Assembly (NCBI GenBank): GCA_018713255.1
Contig: DVFL01000025.1
Span: forward strand, 1 to 56,257
From: Candidatus Cottocaccamicrobium excrementipullorum
GTDB taxonomy: Bacteria; Bacillota; Clostridia; Lachnospirales; Lachnospiraceae
Length of the DNA stretch: 56,257 nucleotides
Reading direction: 5' to 3'
A model generated the notes under the pieces. It worked only from the letters and a program-made list of their open reading frames with translations. It did no database searches and had not been told where the DNA came from. Each line of letters starts with the position of its first letter. The first letter of the stretch is position 1. Positions 9,582 to 16,544 of the stretch are shown piece after piece. The translations under genes were made by a program, and so were the position numbers.

Positions 9582-9603
9582 CAACAAAAGTACACTTTGG
9601 TTG
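9582..9603. promoter_or_regulatory. Dyad operator copy 1 upstream of pilus regulator
   Basis: This copy reads CAAC-A-AAAGT-AC-ACTTT-G-GTTG, a 22-bp near-perfect dyad of pattern CAA-N2-AAAGT-N2-ACTTT-N2-TTG. It lies 36 nt before the regulator's TTG start. A second copy is at 9727-9748; over 26 bp the two agree at 21 positions in direct orientation. Confidence 0.6.
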
Positions 9604-9636
9604 ACATCCTGTCGACCTAAGAGAAGTGGGAAATTT

Positions 9637-9652
9637 ATTCCAAATATGGAAT
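9637..9652. promoter_or_regulatory. 16-bp inverted repeat between the two dyads
   Basis: ATTCCA-AATA-TGGAAT is a perfect inverted repeat with a 4-nt centre, between the two copies of the larger dyad. It may be another protein-binding site or a small hairpin in the regulator leader. No function is assigned. Confidence 0.35.
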
Positions 9653-9726
9653 TTTAAGCCAACGATACTGGATTTTTCCTCAGAAAGTGGAGGGGAGAAC
9701 TGCCAAAAAGGCAAAAAAATGACCGA

Positions 9727-9748
9727 CAATCAAAGTGTACTTTAGTTG
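9727..9748. promoter_or_regulatory. Dyad operator copy 2 upstream of pilus regulator
   Basis: This copy reads CAATC-AAAGT-GT-ACTTT-AGTTG, the same symmetric pattern as copy 1, 145 bp away in the same orientation. A possible minus-strand -10 (TATACT, 9787-9792) lies upstream of it, which would put both copies in the transcribed leader. The -35 of that promoter is poor, as expected if an activator is needed. Confidence 0.6.
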
Positions 9749-9939
9749 ACACTTTACTTGCCGGTTAAATCTTAATCGCTGAAACCAGTATATCATATTG
9801 ACCATTAAGAAAAGCATTTCATCGGCCGTGATTTCGAAATATTTTTCTGTCATTTTAACTTTATTTTGCAGTAAAGACGGAATTGAGGGACTGATGAGAC
9901 ATGGGGATGCTGTCTTTCTGCTTGATCTGAAGGCAGTCC
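9749..9939. other. Intergenic stretch without a supported gene
   Basis: This is part of the roughly 500-bp gap between the regulator and the NusG domain II gene. Short open frames cross it on both strands (9680-9955 minus, 9798-10043 plus), but neither has a ribosome binding site or a recognisable protein. Apart from the dyads and promoters listed separately, I see nothing in it. Confidence 0.5.
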
Positions 9940-9968
9940 TTGCGCCTGAATTCATTCTATTGTATAAT
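9940..9968 (+). promoter_or_regulatory. Promoter of the NusG domain II gene
   Basis: TTGCGC (9940-9945), a 17-bp spacer and TATAAT (9963-9968) form a good housekeeping promoter about 80 nt before the GTG start of the next gene. Confidence 0.6.
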
Positions 9969-9978
9969 GATTTTCACT

Positions 9979-10008
9979 TCTGCCGCCCTTCCATCATAAA
10001 GCGGCAGA
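9979..10008 (+). other. Hairpin in the 5' leader of the NusG domain II gene
   Basis: TCTGCCGC and GCGGCAGA form an 8-bp perfect stem around a 14-nt loop, a few nucleotides after the predicted transcript start. No U-run follows. It may stabilise the mRNA or act as a binding site. Confidence 0.45.
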
Positions 10009-10050
10009 TACCGATCAGCCTGGAGAATTTCCGGAAAGGATGATGAACTT

Positions 10051-10398
10051 GTGAGAAAACAATATAGAAATGAAATTATCCTCGCTGCTCTGCTCCTCTT
10101 AGCGGCTCTGGCCATGTTCCTGTGGCAGAGGGCGAGCCGCAGCCAGACTCCTGCCATGAGGGCGCAGGTCAGCGTTGACGGAGAAATCCGCCAAATCATT
10201 GACTTAAGCCAGGACGGGGAATACACCATTGAAAGCGCCGGAGGCGGAATGAATCATCTGGTGGTAAAAGAGGGGCAGATCTGGTGCGATCAGGCCTCCT
10301 GTCCGGATAAGGTCTGTGTTCACCAGGGAAAGCAGAGTCTGGAAGGGGGCACCATCGTCTGCCTGCCCAACCGGATGATTGTGCAGATCCTGCCCTGA
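10051..10398 (+). CDS. NusG domain II-containing protein
   Basis: This 115-residue protein has one N-terminal membrane segment (IILAALLLLAALAMFLW, about residues 8-25) and a small outer domain with the pattern CDQASCPDKVCVHQG (three Cys near residues 84-94), typical of NusG domain II proteins of Firmicutes. Translation starts at GTG, preceded by GGAAAGGATGATG. It is monocistronic here, between its own promoter and a strong terminator. In many relatives this family sits beside Gx transporter/heptaprenyl diphosphate synthase genes; that partner is absent here. The biochemical role is not established. The Cys cluster may bind metal or be redox active, which is inference. Confidence 0.82.
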   Translation: MRKQYRNEIILAALLLLAALAMFLWQRASRSQTPAMRAQVSVDGEIRQIIDLSQDGEYTIESAGGGMNHLVVKEGQIWCDQASCPDKVCVHQGKQSLEGGTIVCLPNRMIVQILP

Positions 10399-10424
10399 AG
10401 GAAGATTTTTCCCAAAATCAAAGA

Positions 10425-10478
10425 CAGCGGCCTGCGCCGTCAGATGAACCATTTTAACATCTGCGGTGCAGACCGCTG
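10425..10478 (+). terminator. Probable bidirectional terminator
   Basis: A long interrupted stem (CAGCGG.CTGC...CAGATG paired with CATCTG...GCAG.CCGCTG) lies between the convergent NusG-II and GltB-like genes. T-rich sequence follows on the plus strand and weakly on the minus strand. Confidence 0.65.
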
Positions 10479-10518
10479 CCTTAGCTTAATCTTGTATTTT
10501 TTATTGGTTTGTTCTCTT

Positions 10519-11877
10519 TTACTGCTGGCTGGAATTCTCCTCAGAAGCCTTCTTTGTCTCCTCCCAGGCTGTCTCCACCACTTCCTCTTCCTCCGCGGCA
10601 GATAAATCCTCGGTGCTCTTTAATTGTTCTTTCTCAGCTTCTTCTTTTTCTCTCTTTACCACTTCCTGCATGTACCGGTGCATGGACTCGGCCACCACCT
10701 TGCTGTGAGCCACGGCCTCTACTACAGTCCGGGCGCCGTTTACCACATCGCCGGAAGCGAAAATGCCTGGCCGAGTAGTATGTCCCGTATCATCCGCCAC
10801 CAAGAGCCCCTTGGGATTCGCCTCAAGACCCTTGGTCGTGCTGACGATCCTGTTTCTGGGGCCCTGGCTGATGGAAATAATCACGCTGTCTGCAGGATAG
10901 AACTTGTCTGTGCCGGGAATCTCTGTGAGATTGCCTTCCTCGTCCTCCTCAAGATCTCGGAAAATCACTCCATCGTCCTTAATCTCAATGGGCTTTTTAT
11001 TATATTCAAACTCAACGCCTTCCAGCTGGGCATAGCTGAACTCGTAATGGCTGGCCGCTACCTTTTTGGTAATGGAGAAGCAGGTCAGATAACGCACGCC
11101 CTTTCGGATGGCCGTTCTCGCCACGTCCATAGCGGCGTTTCCTGCGCCGATAACGATTACCCGCTCTCCCAGATGATAGCTGTCCGGGTTGTTCAGATAA
11201 TTGATGCCGAAATGAACGTTTCCGAAGGTCTCGCCCTTAATATGCAGCGTTCTCGGATTCCACACGCCGGTGCCGATGAAAATTGCCTTGTAGCCGTCTC
11301 TGAACAAATCGTCAATGCCGATGGCGGCGCCGATGGTGGTATTGGGGCGGATCTTAATGCCTTTCAGCTCCAGATGGCGGTACTCGATGTCGTCCAGCAC
11401 GCTCTTAGGAAGCCTGAACTCAGGAATGCCGTAGCGGAGCACGCCGCCGATCTTATCCTTGCCTTCGAAGATGGTTACCTGGTAACCGTACCGGGCCAGA
11501 ATGATGGCAATGGTGATTCCTGCCGGGCCGGAACCGATGATGGCAACCCTGATTCCATTGGAGGGAGCCGGGCCCTGGGTCATCTTAGAGGCGTAAGTAG
11601 TAGAAATATAGTTCTCTATGGTTGAAAAATGTACCGGAGCGCCTTTTTTCCCCAACACGCAGTGGCCCTCGCACTGGTTCTCATGGTCGCAGACCAGGCT
11701 GCACACCGTCGTCAGAGGATTATTTTCAAAAAGCATTTTTCCTGCTTCATCCAGCTTTTTTTCTTTTAAGAGGCGGATAGCCTCTGGAATATTAGTATTA
11801 ATCGGACATCCCTTCCGACACTGAGGCACCTTACACTGAAGACACCGGTTGGCTTCGTCCATAACATGCAATGCCAT
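10519..11877 (-). CDS. NADPH-dependent glutamate synthase beta chain-like flavoprotein
   Basis: This 452-residue FAD/NAD(P)H oxidoreductase has an N-terminal Cys cluster for iron-sulfur binding (C12, C15, C20, C24 in CLQCKVPQCRKGCP, with further Cys near 59-72), an FAD-binding GSGPAG motif near residue 115, a second dinucleotide site GAGNAA near 245, and the C-terminal FAD motif GIFASGDVV. The family passes electrons from NAD(P)H to a partner: GltA in glutamate synthase, NfnA in transhydrogenase, or other reductases. No large glutamate synthase subunit is adjacent, so the partner is unknown and calling it gltD would be too specific. The last 40 residues are unusually rich in Glu and Lys. AAGGAGGG precedes the ATG. 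A -10-like TAGAAT lies about 40 nt upstream. Confidence 0.85.
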   Translation of the reverse strand: MALHVMDEANRCLQCKVPQCRKGCPINTNIPEAIRLLKEKKLDEAGKMLFENNPLTTVCSLVCDHENQCEGHCVLGKKGAPVHFSTIENYISTTYASKMTQGPAPSNGIRVAIIGSGPAGITIAIILARYGYQVTIFEGKDKIGGVLRYGIPEFRLPKSVLDDIEYRHLELKGIKIRPNTTIGAAIGIDDLFRDGYKAIFIGTGVWNPRTLHIKGETFGNVHFGINYLNNPDSYHLGERVIVIGAGNAAMDVARTAIRKGVRYLTCFSITKKVAASHYEFSYAQLEGVEFEYNKKPIEIKDDGVIFRDLEEDEEGNLTEIPGTDKFYPADSVIISISQGPRNRIVSTTKGLEANPKGLLVADDTGHTTRPGIFASGDVVNGARTVVEAVAHSKVVAESMHRYMQEVVKREKEEAEKEQLKSTEDLSAAEEEEVVETAWEETKKASEENSSQQ

Positions 11878-11993
11878 AGTTAAAAACCCTCCTTATTGTA
11901 TTTCTGGGTTTATTCTATCACGCATTGCTTTTTGAAAACAAGAGGAAAGGGGCAAATTTCTTGTATCTTTTCACAAAATACTGAACATTTTTT

Positions 11994-12007
11994 TCACAAT
12001 TTTGTGA
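11994..12007. promoter_or_regulatory. TCACAA/TTGTGA palindrome upstream of the GltB-like gene
   Basis: TCACAA-TT-TTGTGA is a 14-bp inverted repeat with further TTCACA half-sites around it, about 115 bp upstream of the flavoprotein start and just after the exonuclease stop. It resembles CRP/Rex-like half-sites but the spacing does not match either consensus well. Confidence 0.25.
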
Positions 12008-12035
12008 TTTTTTTCACATTGACTGGCAAGATTCT

Positions 12036-12701
12036 CTACTGATTTCGGGTGTAGCGGCACTCCGGGAAATTGGAACAGCCGTAAAATGCACCGTAACGTC
12101 CCTTCCTGAGCACCAGCTTTCCGCCGCAGACTGGGCAGCGCAGACTTGGGGTTTGATCCTGGCATCTGGCCAGAGCCTCAAAGCACCGCTGGTTCATCAA
12201 ACAGTCTGCCAAAGCCCGGTGGGCGCCTTCTGTGCTGAACCCGAAATAAGCTGCCAGATCCGTCAGCCGGTGATGCGGCAGATCGGGAAGAATCCGCCTG
12301 GACAAGGGGAGAGTATCGATATAATCGTTAGGCAGCTGACGGTGAAGCGTCTGCTCCGCCGCCCGGTACAAAAATTTCATATCAAACGTATGAATATTGT
12401 GCCCTACCAGCACCTGTTTTCCGGAGAAGGAAAGGAATCCTTCCATCGCTTCCGCCAGGCAGGGGGCCTCCGCCACCATCTCGTCGGTAATTCCATTTAC
12501 CGCCGATGCTCCTGGCGGAATTGGGCGGCCGGGATTAACCAAGGTAGAAAAGGTGTCCTTTATCTCTCCGCCTTTTACGGAAACTGCGGAAAGCTCAATG
12601 ATCTGATCCCAGGCTGGGTTCAGTCCCGTCGTTTCCAGGTCGAACACCACATAATCCGGCACATACCCTCCCAGTCGTTTTCCTCTTTTGTATGCTTCCA
12701 T
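12036..12701 (-). CDS. DEDDh 3'-5' exonuclease fused to a topoisomerase-type zinc ribbon
   Basis: This 221-residue protein has a DnaQ/PolC-epsilon type exonuclease domain: Exo I FDLETTG (residues 21-27), Exo II in [12 protein letters not shown] (near 99-110), and the Exo III His-Asp pair in HRALADC (near 161-167). After it comes a C4 zinc ribbon (CPVCGG and later CSNFPEC) like those at the C-terminus of type IA topoisomerases, which bind single-stranded DNA. The predicted role is trimming of DNA 3' ends in repair or proofreading. Its start overlaps the stop of clpA (TAATG), so the two are translationally coupled. AAGGAGA precedes the start. The domain calls are secure; the cellular pathway is not. 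Confidence 0.88.
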   Translation of the reverse strand: MEAYKRGKRLGGYVPDYVVFDLETTGLNPAWDQIIELSAVSVKGGEIKDTFSTLVNPGRPIPPGASAVNGITDEMVAEAPCLAEAMEGFLSFSGKQVLVGHNIHTFDMKFLYRAAEQTLHRQLPNDYIDTLPLSRRILPDLPHHRLTDLAAYFGFSTEGAHRALADCLMNQRCFEALARCQDQTPSLRCPVCGGKLVLRKGRYGAFYGCSNFPECRYTRNQ

Positions 12702-14974
12702 TATTTTTTGTCTCCTTCTCTTTTTTCACGGAGAACCTCCAGGGAAAGCTTGCCGTCTTTCACCTCCAGGCGGCATCTGCCTCCCCGCTTCAGCGGTCCA
12801 AACAGCAAAAGCTCCGCCAGCAAAGGCTTCACCTCTCCGGTAATCACCCGGTCGATCTCCCTGGCGCCGTATTCCCTGGTAATCCCTGCTTTCTGCACAT
12901 AATCTGCCGCCTCTGGGGCAATAGCCATCTCCACCTTCTTCTCCCGGAGAAGGGCAGACAGCTGATTCAGCTTTTTCCAGGTAATCTGAGAAGCCATGAC
13001 CTCATCCATCGGATGAAACAGCACAATCCGGCTTAACCGGTTGCGGAATTCCGGCTGAAAAGTCCTCTTTACCGCCTCAGAAAGTCCTTCCAGGTTCACC
13101 GCGTCTTTTCCAAATCCAATCTGGCTTTTTCCCAGCTCGCTGGCTCCAGCGTTGGAAGTCATAATCAGAATTATGTTTCTGAAATCTGCTTTTCTTCCCT
13201 GATTATCAGTTAAGGTGGCGTAATCCATCACCTGAAGCAGCACATTGAAAATGTCTGGATGGGCCTTTTCAATCTCGTCCAGCAAAAGAACACCGTAAGG
13301 ATGACGTCTGATCTCCTCCGTGAGAAGCCCTCCTTCTTCATATCCCACATATCCTGCCGGAGCGCCGATCAGTTTAGCCACCGTATGTTTCTCCGCGTAT
13401 TCGCTCATGTCAAACCGAATAAAATCCACCCCAAGCTCAGCAGCCAAAGCTTTGGCCAGCTCTGTTTTTCCCACGCCGGTGGGGCCTACAAACAGAAAAC
13501 TTGCCACCGGCTTGTTTTCTTCATTCAGTCCTGCCCGAGAAAACTTTACCGCATTGGCCACCTCTTCCGCCGCCTGATCCTGGCCGAAAATCACAGTCTT
13601 AAGCCTGCTCTCCAGATGGGCCAGCTTCTCCTGGTCTCCTTTTTCCACTCTGGTTAAGGGCACGCCGCAGATCTGGGACAGCACCTGGTCTACCAGGCCG
13701 CTGCTTACGGTCTGAATCTTCTGGTCCAGGGGATGAAGCCTCCGGTAAGCTCCTGCCTCATCCATCAAATCAATCGCCTTATCCGGCAGAAACCTCTCGT
13801 TCATATACCGGCTGCTTACCTCCGCCACATGCTCCAGCACCCCTTTTGAGTACCGAACGCCGTGGAATTTTTCGTATGATCCTTTCAAGCCCTTCAAGAT
13901 GGCAATGGTTTCTTCTTTGTCCGGCTCCTTAATCTCCACATTTTGAAACCGTCTCACCAGGCCTTTGCTTCCGGAAAAATGCTTCTTGTATTCTTCATAA
14001 GTGGTGGCTCCAATCAACCGGATATGCCCGTCCGCCAGATAAGGCTTCAGCAGATTGGCTGCATCCAGGCTTCCGCCATTTACCGCGCCGGCTCCTACAA
14101 TATTGTGGATCTCATCCAGGTAAAGAATGGGCTTCTCCTCTCCATTTAACCCTTCCATTACCTGCTTAAACCGCTTTTCAAAATCTCCCCTGTACTGCGT
14201 TCCTGCCAGCAGTCCTCCTAAATCCAGGGCATACACCCTGGCGCCTTTTAACGGCTCCGGCACCTGATTTTTAACGATTCTTCTGGCAAGGCCATAGGCC
14301 AGAGCGGTTTTTCCCACTCCCGGCTCTCCTATATGAAGCACATTGTTTTTGTCCTTCCGGCACAGAATCTGTATCGTTCTTTCCAGCTCCTTCTGGCGGC
14401 CGATCAACGGATTTTTTCCCTGGCAGGTCTGGTTCATGTCCTCCAGAAAACTCTTCCATCCTTTCTTTTCTTCAGATCTTCTGGAAGCTTCCTGTTCAGG
14501 CTCTTGATTTCTCTTCGGCTCTGTTCCCGATGCTTCTTCTTCCCTGGCAATGCTGTCCCGGGACATTTCTCCCAGCACATCGGTTAAATCCACCCCCTGG
14601 CTCGCCAGGTAATAAAGACCGTAGCTGTCCTCTAAATGAAGAATAGCCGAGAACAGATGGCTTACGTCCATTCTGGTTCTTCCGCTGGCTTTAGCCTGCT
14701 CTTCCGCCATTTGGAGCACTCTTCCTGCATCTGACGTAAGCCGGATATTCTCTTCATTCTCCCCCAAAACTCCGCACTGCCGTCCCAGATAGTCCAGAAG
14801 ATTCCGGCGAAGAAGCTCAATGTCGCCTCCCGCCCAGCCGTACTCCTGGGAAAAATCTTCGTCAAAGGTCATTCCGTAAATCAAATGTTCTGGTGTAAAA
14901 TAGCGGTGGCGGCCTTTTCTGGCTGCCCCCACCGCTCGTTCCATCACCCTCTGCATATTTGCTGTAAATTCCAT
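12701..14974 (-). CDS. clpA: ClpA-type AAA+ unfoldase of the Clp protease
   Basis: This protein of about 757 residues has a Clp N-domain (residues 1-150), a first AAA module with Walker A GEPGVGKT and Walker B ILYLDEIH, and a second with GPTGVGKT and VLLLDEIE. The loop SQIGFG matches the IGF/IGL element that docks to ClpP. No middle (M) domain of ClpB/ClpC length is seen between the modules, favouring ClpA over ClpC. It feeds substrates to ClpP, which is not in this window. The adjacent clpS encodes its expected adaptor. The start is ATG at 14974; the codon before it is GTG at 14977 and is an equally possible start, with AAAGGAG 12-15 nt upstream. It is coupled to the downstream exonuclease gene. 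Confidence 0.93.
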   Translation of the reverse strand: MEFTANMQRVMERAVGAARKGRHRYFTPEHLIYGMTFDEDFSQEYGWAGGDIELLRRNLLDYLGRQCGVLGENEENIRLTSDAGRVLQMAEEQAKASGRTRMDVSHLFSAILHLEDSYGLYYLASQGVDLTDVLGEMSRDSIAREEEASGTEPKRNQEPEQEASRRSEEKKGWKSFLEDMNQTCQGKNPLIGRQKELERTIQILCRKDKNNVLHIGEPGVGKTALAYGLARRIVKNQVPEPLKGARVYALDLGGLLAGTQYRGDFEKRFKQVMEGLNGEEKPILYLDEIHNIVGAGAVNGGSLDAANLLKPYLADGHIRLIGATTYEEYKKHFSGSKGLVRRFQNVEIKEPDKEETIAILKGLKGSYEKFHGVRYSKGVLEHVAEVSSRYMNERFLPDKAIDLMDEAGAYRRLHPLDQKIQTVSSGLVDQVLSQICGVPLTRVEKGDQEKLAHLESRLKTVIFGQDQAAEEVANAVKFSRAGLNEENKPVASFLFVGPTGVGKTELAKALAAELGVDFIRFDMSEYAEKHTVAKLIGAPAGYVGYEEGGLLTEEIRRHPYGVLLLDEIEKAHPDIFNVLLQVMDYATLTDNQGRKADFRNIILIMTSNAGASELGKSQIGFGKDAVNLEGLSEAVKRTFQPEFRNRLSRIVLFHPMDEVMASQITWKKLNQLSALLREKKVEMAIAPEAADYVQKAGITREYGAREIDRVITGEVKPLLAELLLFGPLKRGGRCRLEVKDGKLSLEVLREKREGDKK

Positions 14975-15024
14975 CACTGGCTTTTTGTTCTCCTTTTATT
15001 GTTCAGCCCCTGGCCCCTCATGCT

Positions 15025-15327
15025 TCACTGCATCACCGATGCTTCCGCCTTTAAAGGGTATCCCTCTTCTCTGGCCCAGGATACAGTCTCCCACGCCTTA
15101 GTCTGGGCAATATCTTTAGGATAAATTCCCACGGCAGCACAGCTTCCCTGATGAATATTCATCATGATCGCCGTGGCTTCTTCCTCTGTTTTCTCAAATA
15201 TGGTTACCAGAACCTGGACCACAAAATCCATCGGCGTAAAATCATCATTATAAATGGTCACCTGATACTGCCTCGGCATCTGCACCCGGCTTCTGGTCTC
15301 TTCTCTGAACTGTCCTTTTTCTCCCAT
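15025..15327 (-). CDS. clpS: ClpS adaptor protein
   Basis: This 100-residue protein delivers N-degron substrates to ClpAP. The conserved ClpS core is visible: VTIYNDDFTPMDFVV (residue-binding pocket with NDD), then VLVTIF, the helix with EATAIMMNIHQGS, and G.YPKDIAQTKAWE. The start used is the second Met (MGEKGQFREE), preceded by GGAAGGA; an upstream ATG at 15351 has no proper ribosome binding site but would overlap the preceding dehydrogenase gene. About 50 nt separate it from clpA, so clpS-clpA form one transcription unit, a classic adaptor/unfoldase pair. Confidence 0.92.
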   Translation of the reverse strand: MGEKGQFREETRSRVQMPRQYQVTIYNDDFTPMDFVVQVLVTIFEKTEEEATAIMMNIHQGSCAAVGIYPKDIAQTKAWETVSWAREEGYPLKAEASVMQ

Positions 15328-15343
15328 CTTACTGCATTCCTTC

Positions 15344-16321
15344 CTAAGCATCCTGCCGTCTGGCCAGACCTTGGGGATCTGGATGATTCACCGGCCAGTC
15401 AGGCCTCTGCCCGCCCAGCACTTTAATAATCTGGGACGCAGCCTGGCAGGCCATCTTCTCCATGCATTCTTTCGTATTAGAGGCCATGTGGGGCGTAGCC
15501 GTCACCTGGGGCATGGAAAGAAGGGGATTATCCTGTTTTGGCGGCTCCTTCTCAAACACATCTAAGAAAGCTCCCTGGATCTCGTTAGCCTGAAGGGCTT
15601 TAATCAGCTCCTCTTCTCTCACTACCTCTCCTCTGGCGCAGTTAATCAAGTAAGCCTCTTTCTTCATCATGGCAAATTCCTTTTCCCCCACAAATCCTCT
15701 GGTAGAAGAATTTAAGGGCACATGAAGAGAAAGAAAATCCGCCTGGGAAAAAACCTGGTCCCAGTCCGCCAGCTGAATATACTCCGGCACATCCTCCGGT
15801 TTTCTCCGGACATAGGCAATAATCTTCATGTCCAGGCCGAAATACGCCTTTTTCGCCACCTCTCTGCCTATCCGGCCAAGGCCCACAATTCCCAGCGTCT
15901 TTCCTGCCAAATCCATTCCTTTATGGTTATTTTTATAAAAAAAGTCTCCTTTTTCCAGAGCGCGATTCATTTCCACCGTTCTCCTGGCTGCCGCCAAAAT
16001 GGCTCCCAGGGTAAACTCCGCCACTGAACTGGTGGTAGCGTCCGGCGTATTCGTTACCCAGATTCCCAGCCGGTCCGCTGCTTTCAGATCTACATTATTA
16101 TATCCGGCGCCATGACGGGCTATAATTTTCATATGCTTCCCCGCCTCTAAAATCTCCCGGTCAAATTCTACTGTTCTGAGCAGAACTCCGTCACATTCGG
16201 CAGCCTCCCGAATTAATTCTTCTTTGGAAAGACCAGTTCCCATTCTCACCTTATGCCCGGCCTCTTCAAGCATCCTCACGCCCTCCGGCGCCACTTCCTG
16301 GGGAATCAATATCTTTCCCAT
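15344..16321 (-). CDS. D-2-hydroxyacid dehydrogenase, phosphoglycerate dehydrogenase-like
   Basis: This 325-residue NAD-dependent dehydrogenase shows the Rossmann motif GIVGLGRIGREV (near 145-156), catalytic Arg in NCARGEVV (near 228), Glu in VFEKEPP (near 260), and His in ATPHMAS (near 280). It lacks a C-terminal ACT domain, so it is either a short SerA for serine synthesis or a dehydrogenase for another 2-hydroxyacid. It stands just upstream of clpS in the same direction and the two may be co-transcribed; no metabolic link between them is evident. AAAGG precedes the ATG. Confidence 0.85.
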   Translation of the reverse strand: MGKILIPQEVAPEGVRMLEEAGHKVRMGTGLSKEELIREAAECDGVLLRTVEFDREILEAGKHMKIIARHGAGYNNVDLKAADRLGIWVTNTPDATTSSVAEFTLGAILAAARRTVEMNRALEKGDFFYKNNHKGMDLAGKTLGIVGLGRIGREVAKKAYFGLDMKIIAYVRRKPEDVPEYIQLADWDQVFSQADFLSLHVPLNSSTRGFVGEKEFAMMKKEAYLINCARGEVVREEELIKALQANEIQGAFLDVFEKEPPKQDNPLLSMPQVTATPHMASNTKECMEKMACQAASQIIKVLGGQRPDWPVNHPDPQGLARRQDA

Positions 16322-16468
16322 TATTCTTCAATCCTTTCCCGTTAAAACGCTGAATTTCCGCCGCTTATTCGACGGCGAAAGCAACAGAAAACTTCCTGCG
16401 CCGGCGGCAAAATCTACAGAAATCATTGTAAACAATCTTTGGGTTAATTGCAATAGACTGTAAAAAGC

Positions 16469-16515
16469 AAAAGGAGAACATCTTCAGCTCCATTTACTGA
16501 AAATGTTCTCCTTTT
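16469..16515 (-). terminator. Terminator after the DUF5722 gene
   Basis: AAAAGGAGAACAT and ATGTTCTCCTTTT pair around a 21-nt loop that holds further pairing. On the minus strand the stem is followed by TTTTGCTTTTT, so it ends the DUF5722 transcript. Confidence 0.8.
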
Positions 16516-16544
16516 TATGACTCTGCTCTAGTAAACTTCTGCTG

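Noticed and set aside
9680-9955. 91-residue open frame upstream of the pilus regulator
   Set aside because: No ribosome binding site, no recognisable domain, and it spans a regulatory dyad.
10624-11625. 333-residue open frame opposite the GltB-like gene
   Set aside because: It is the antisense shadow of a secure conserved gene, without site or known motifs.
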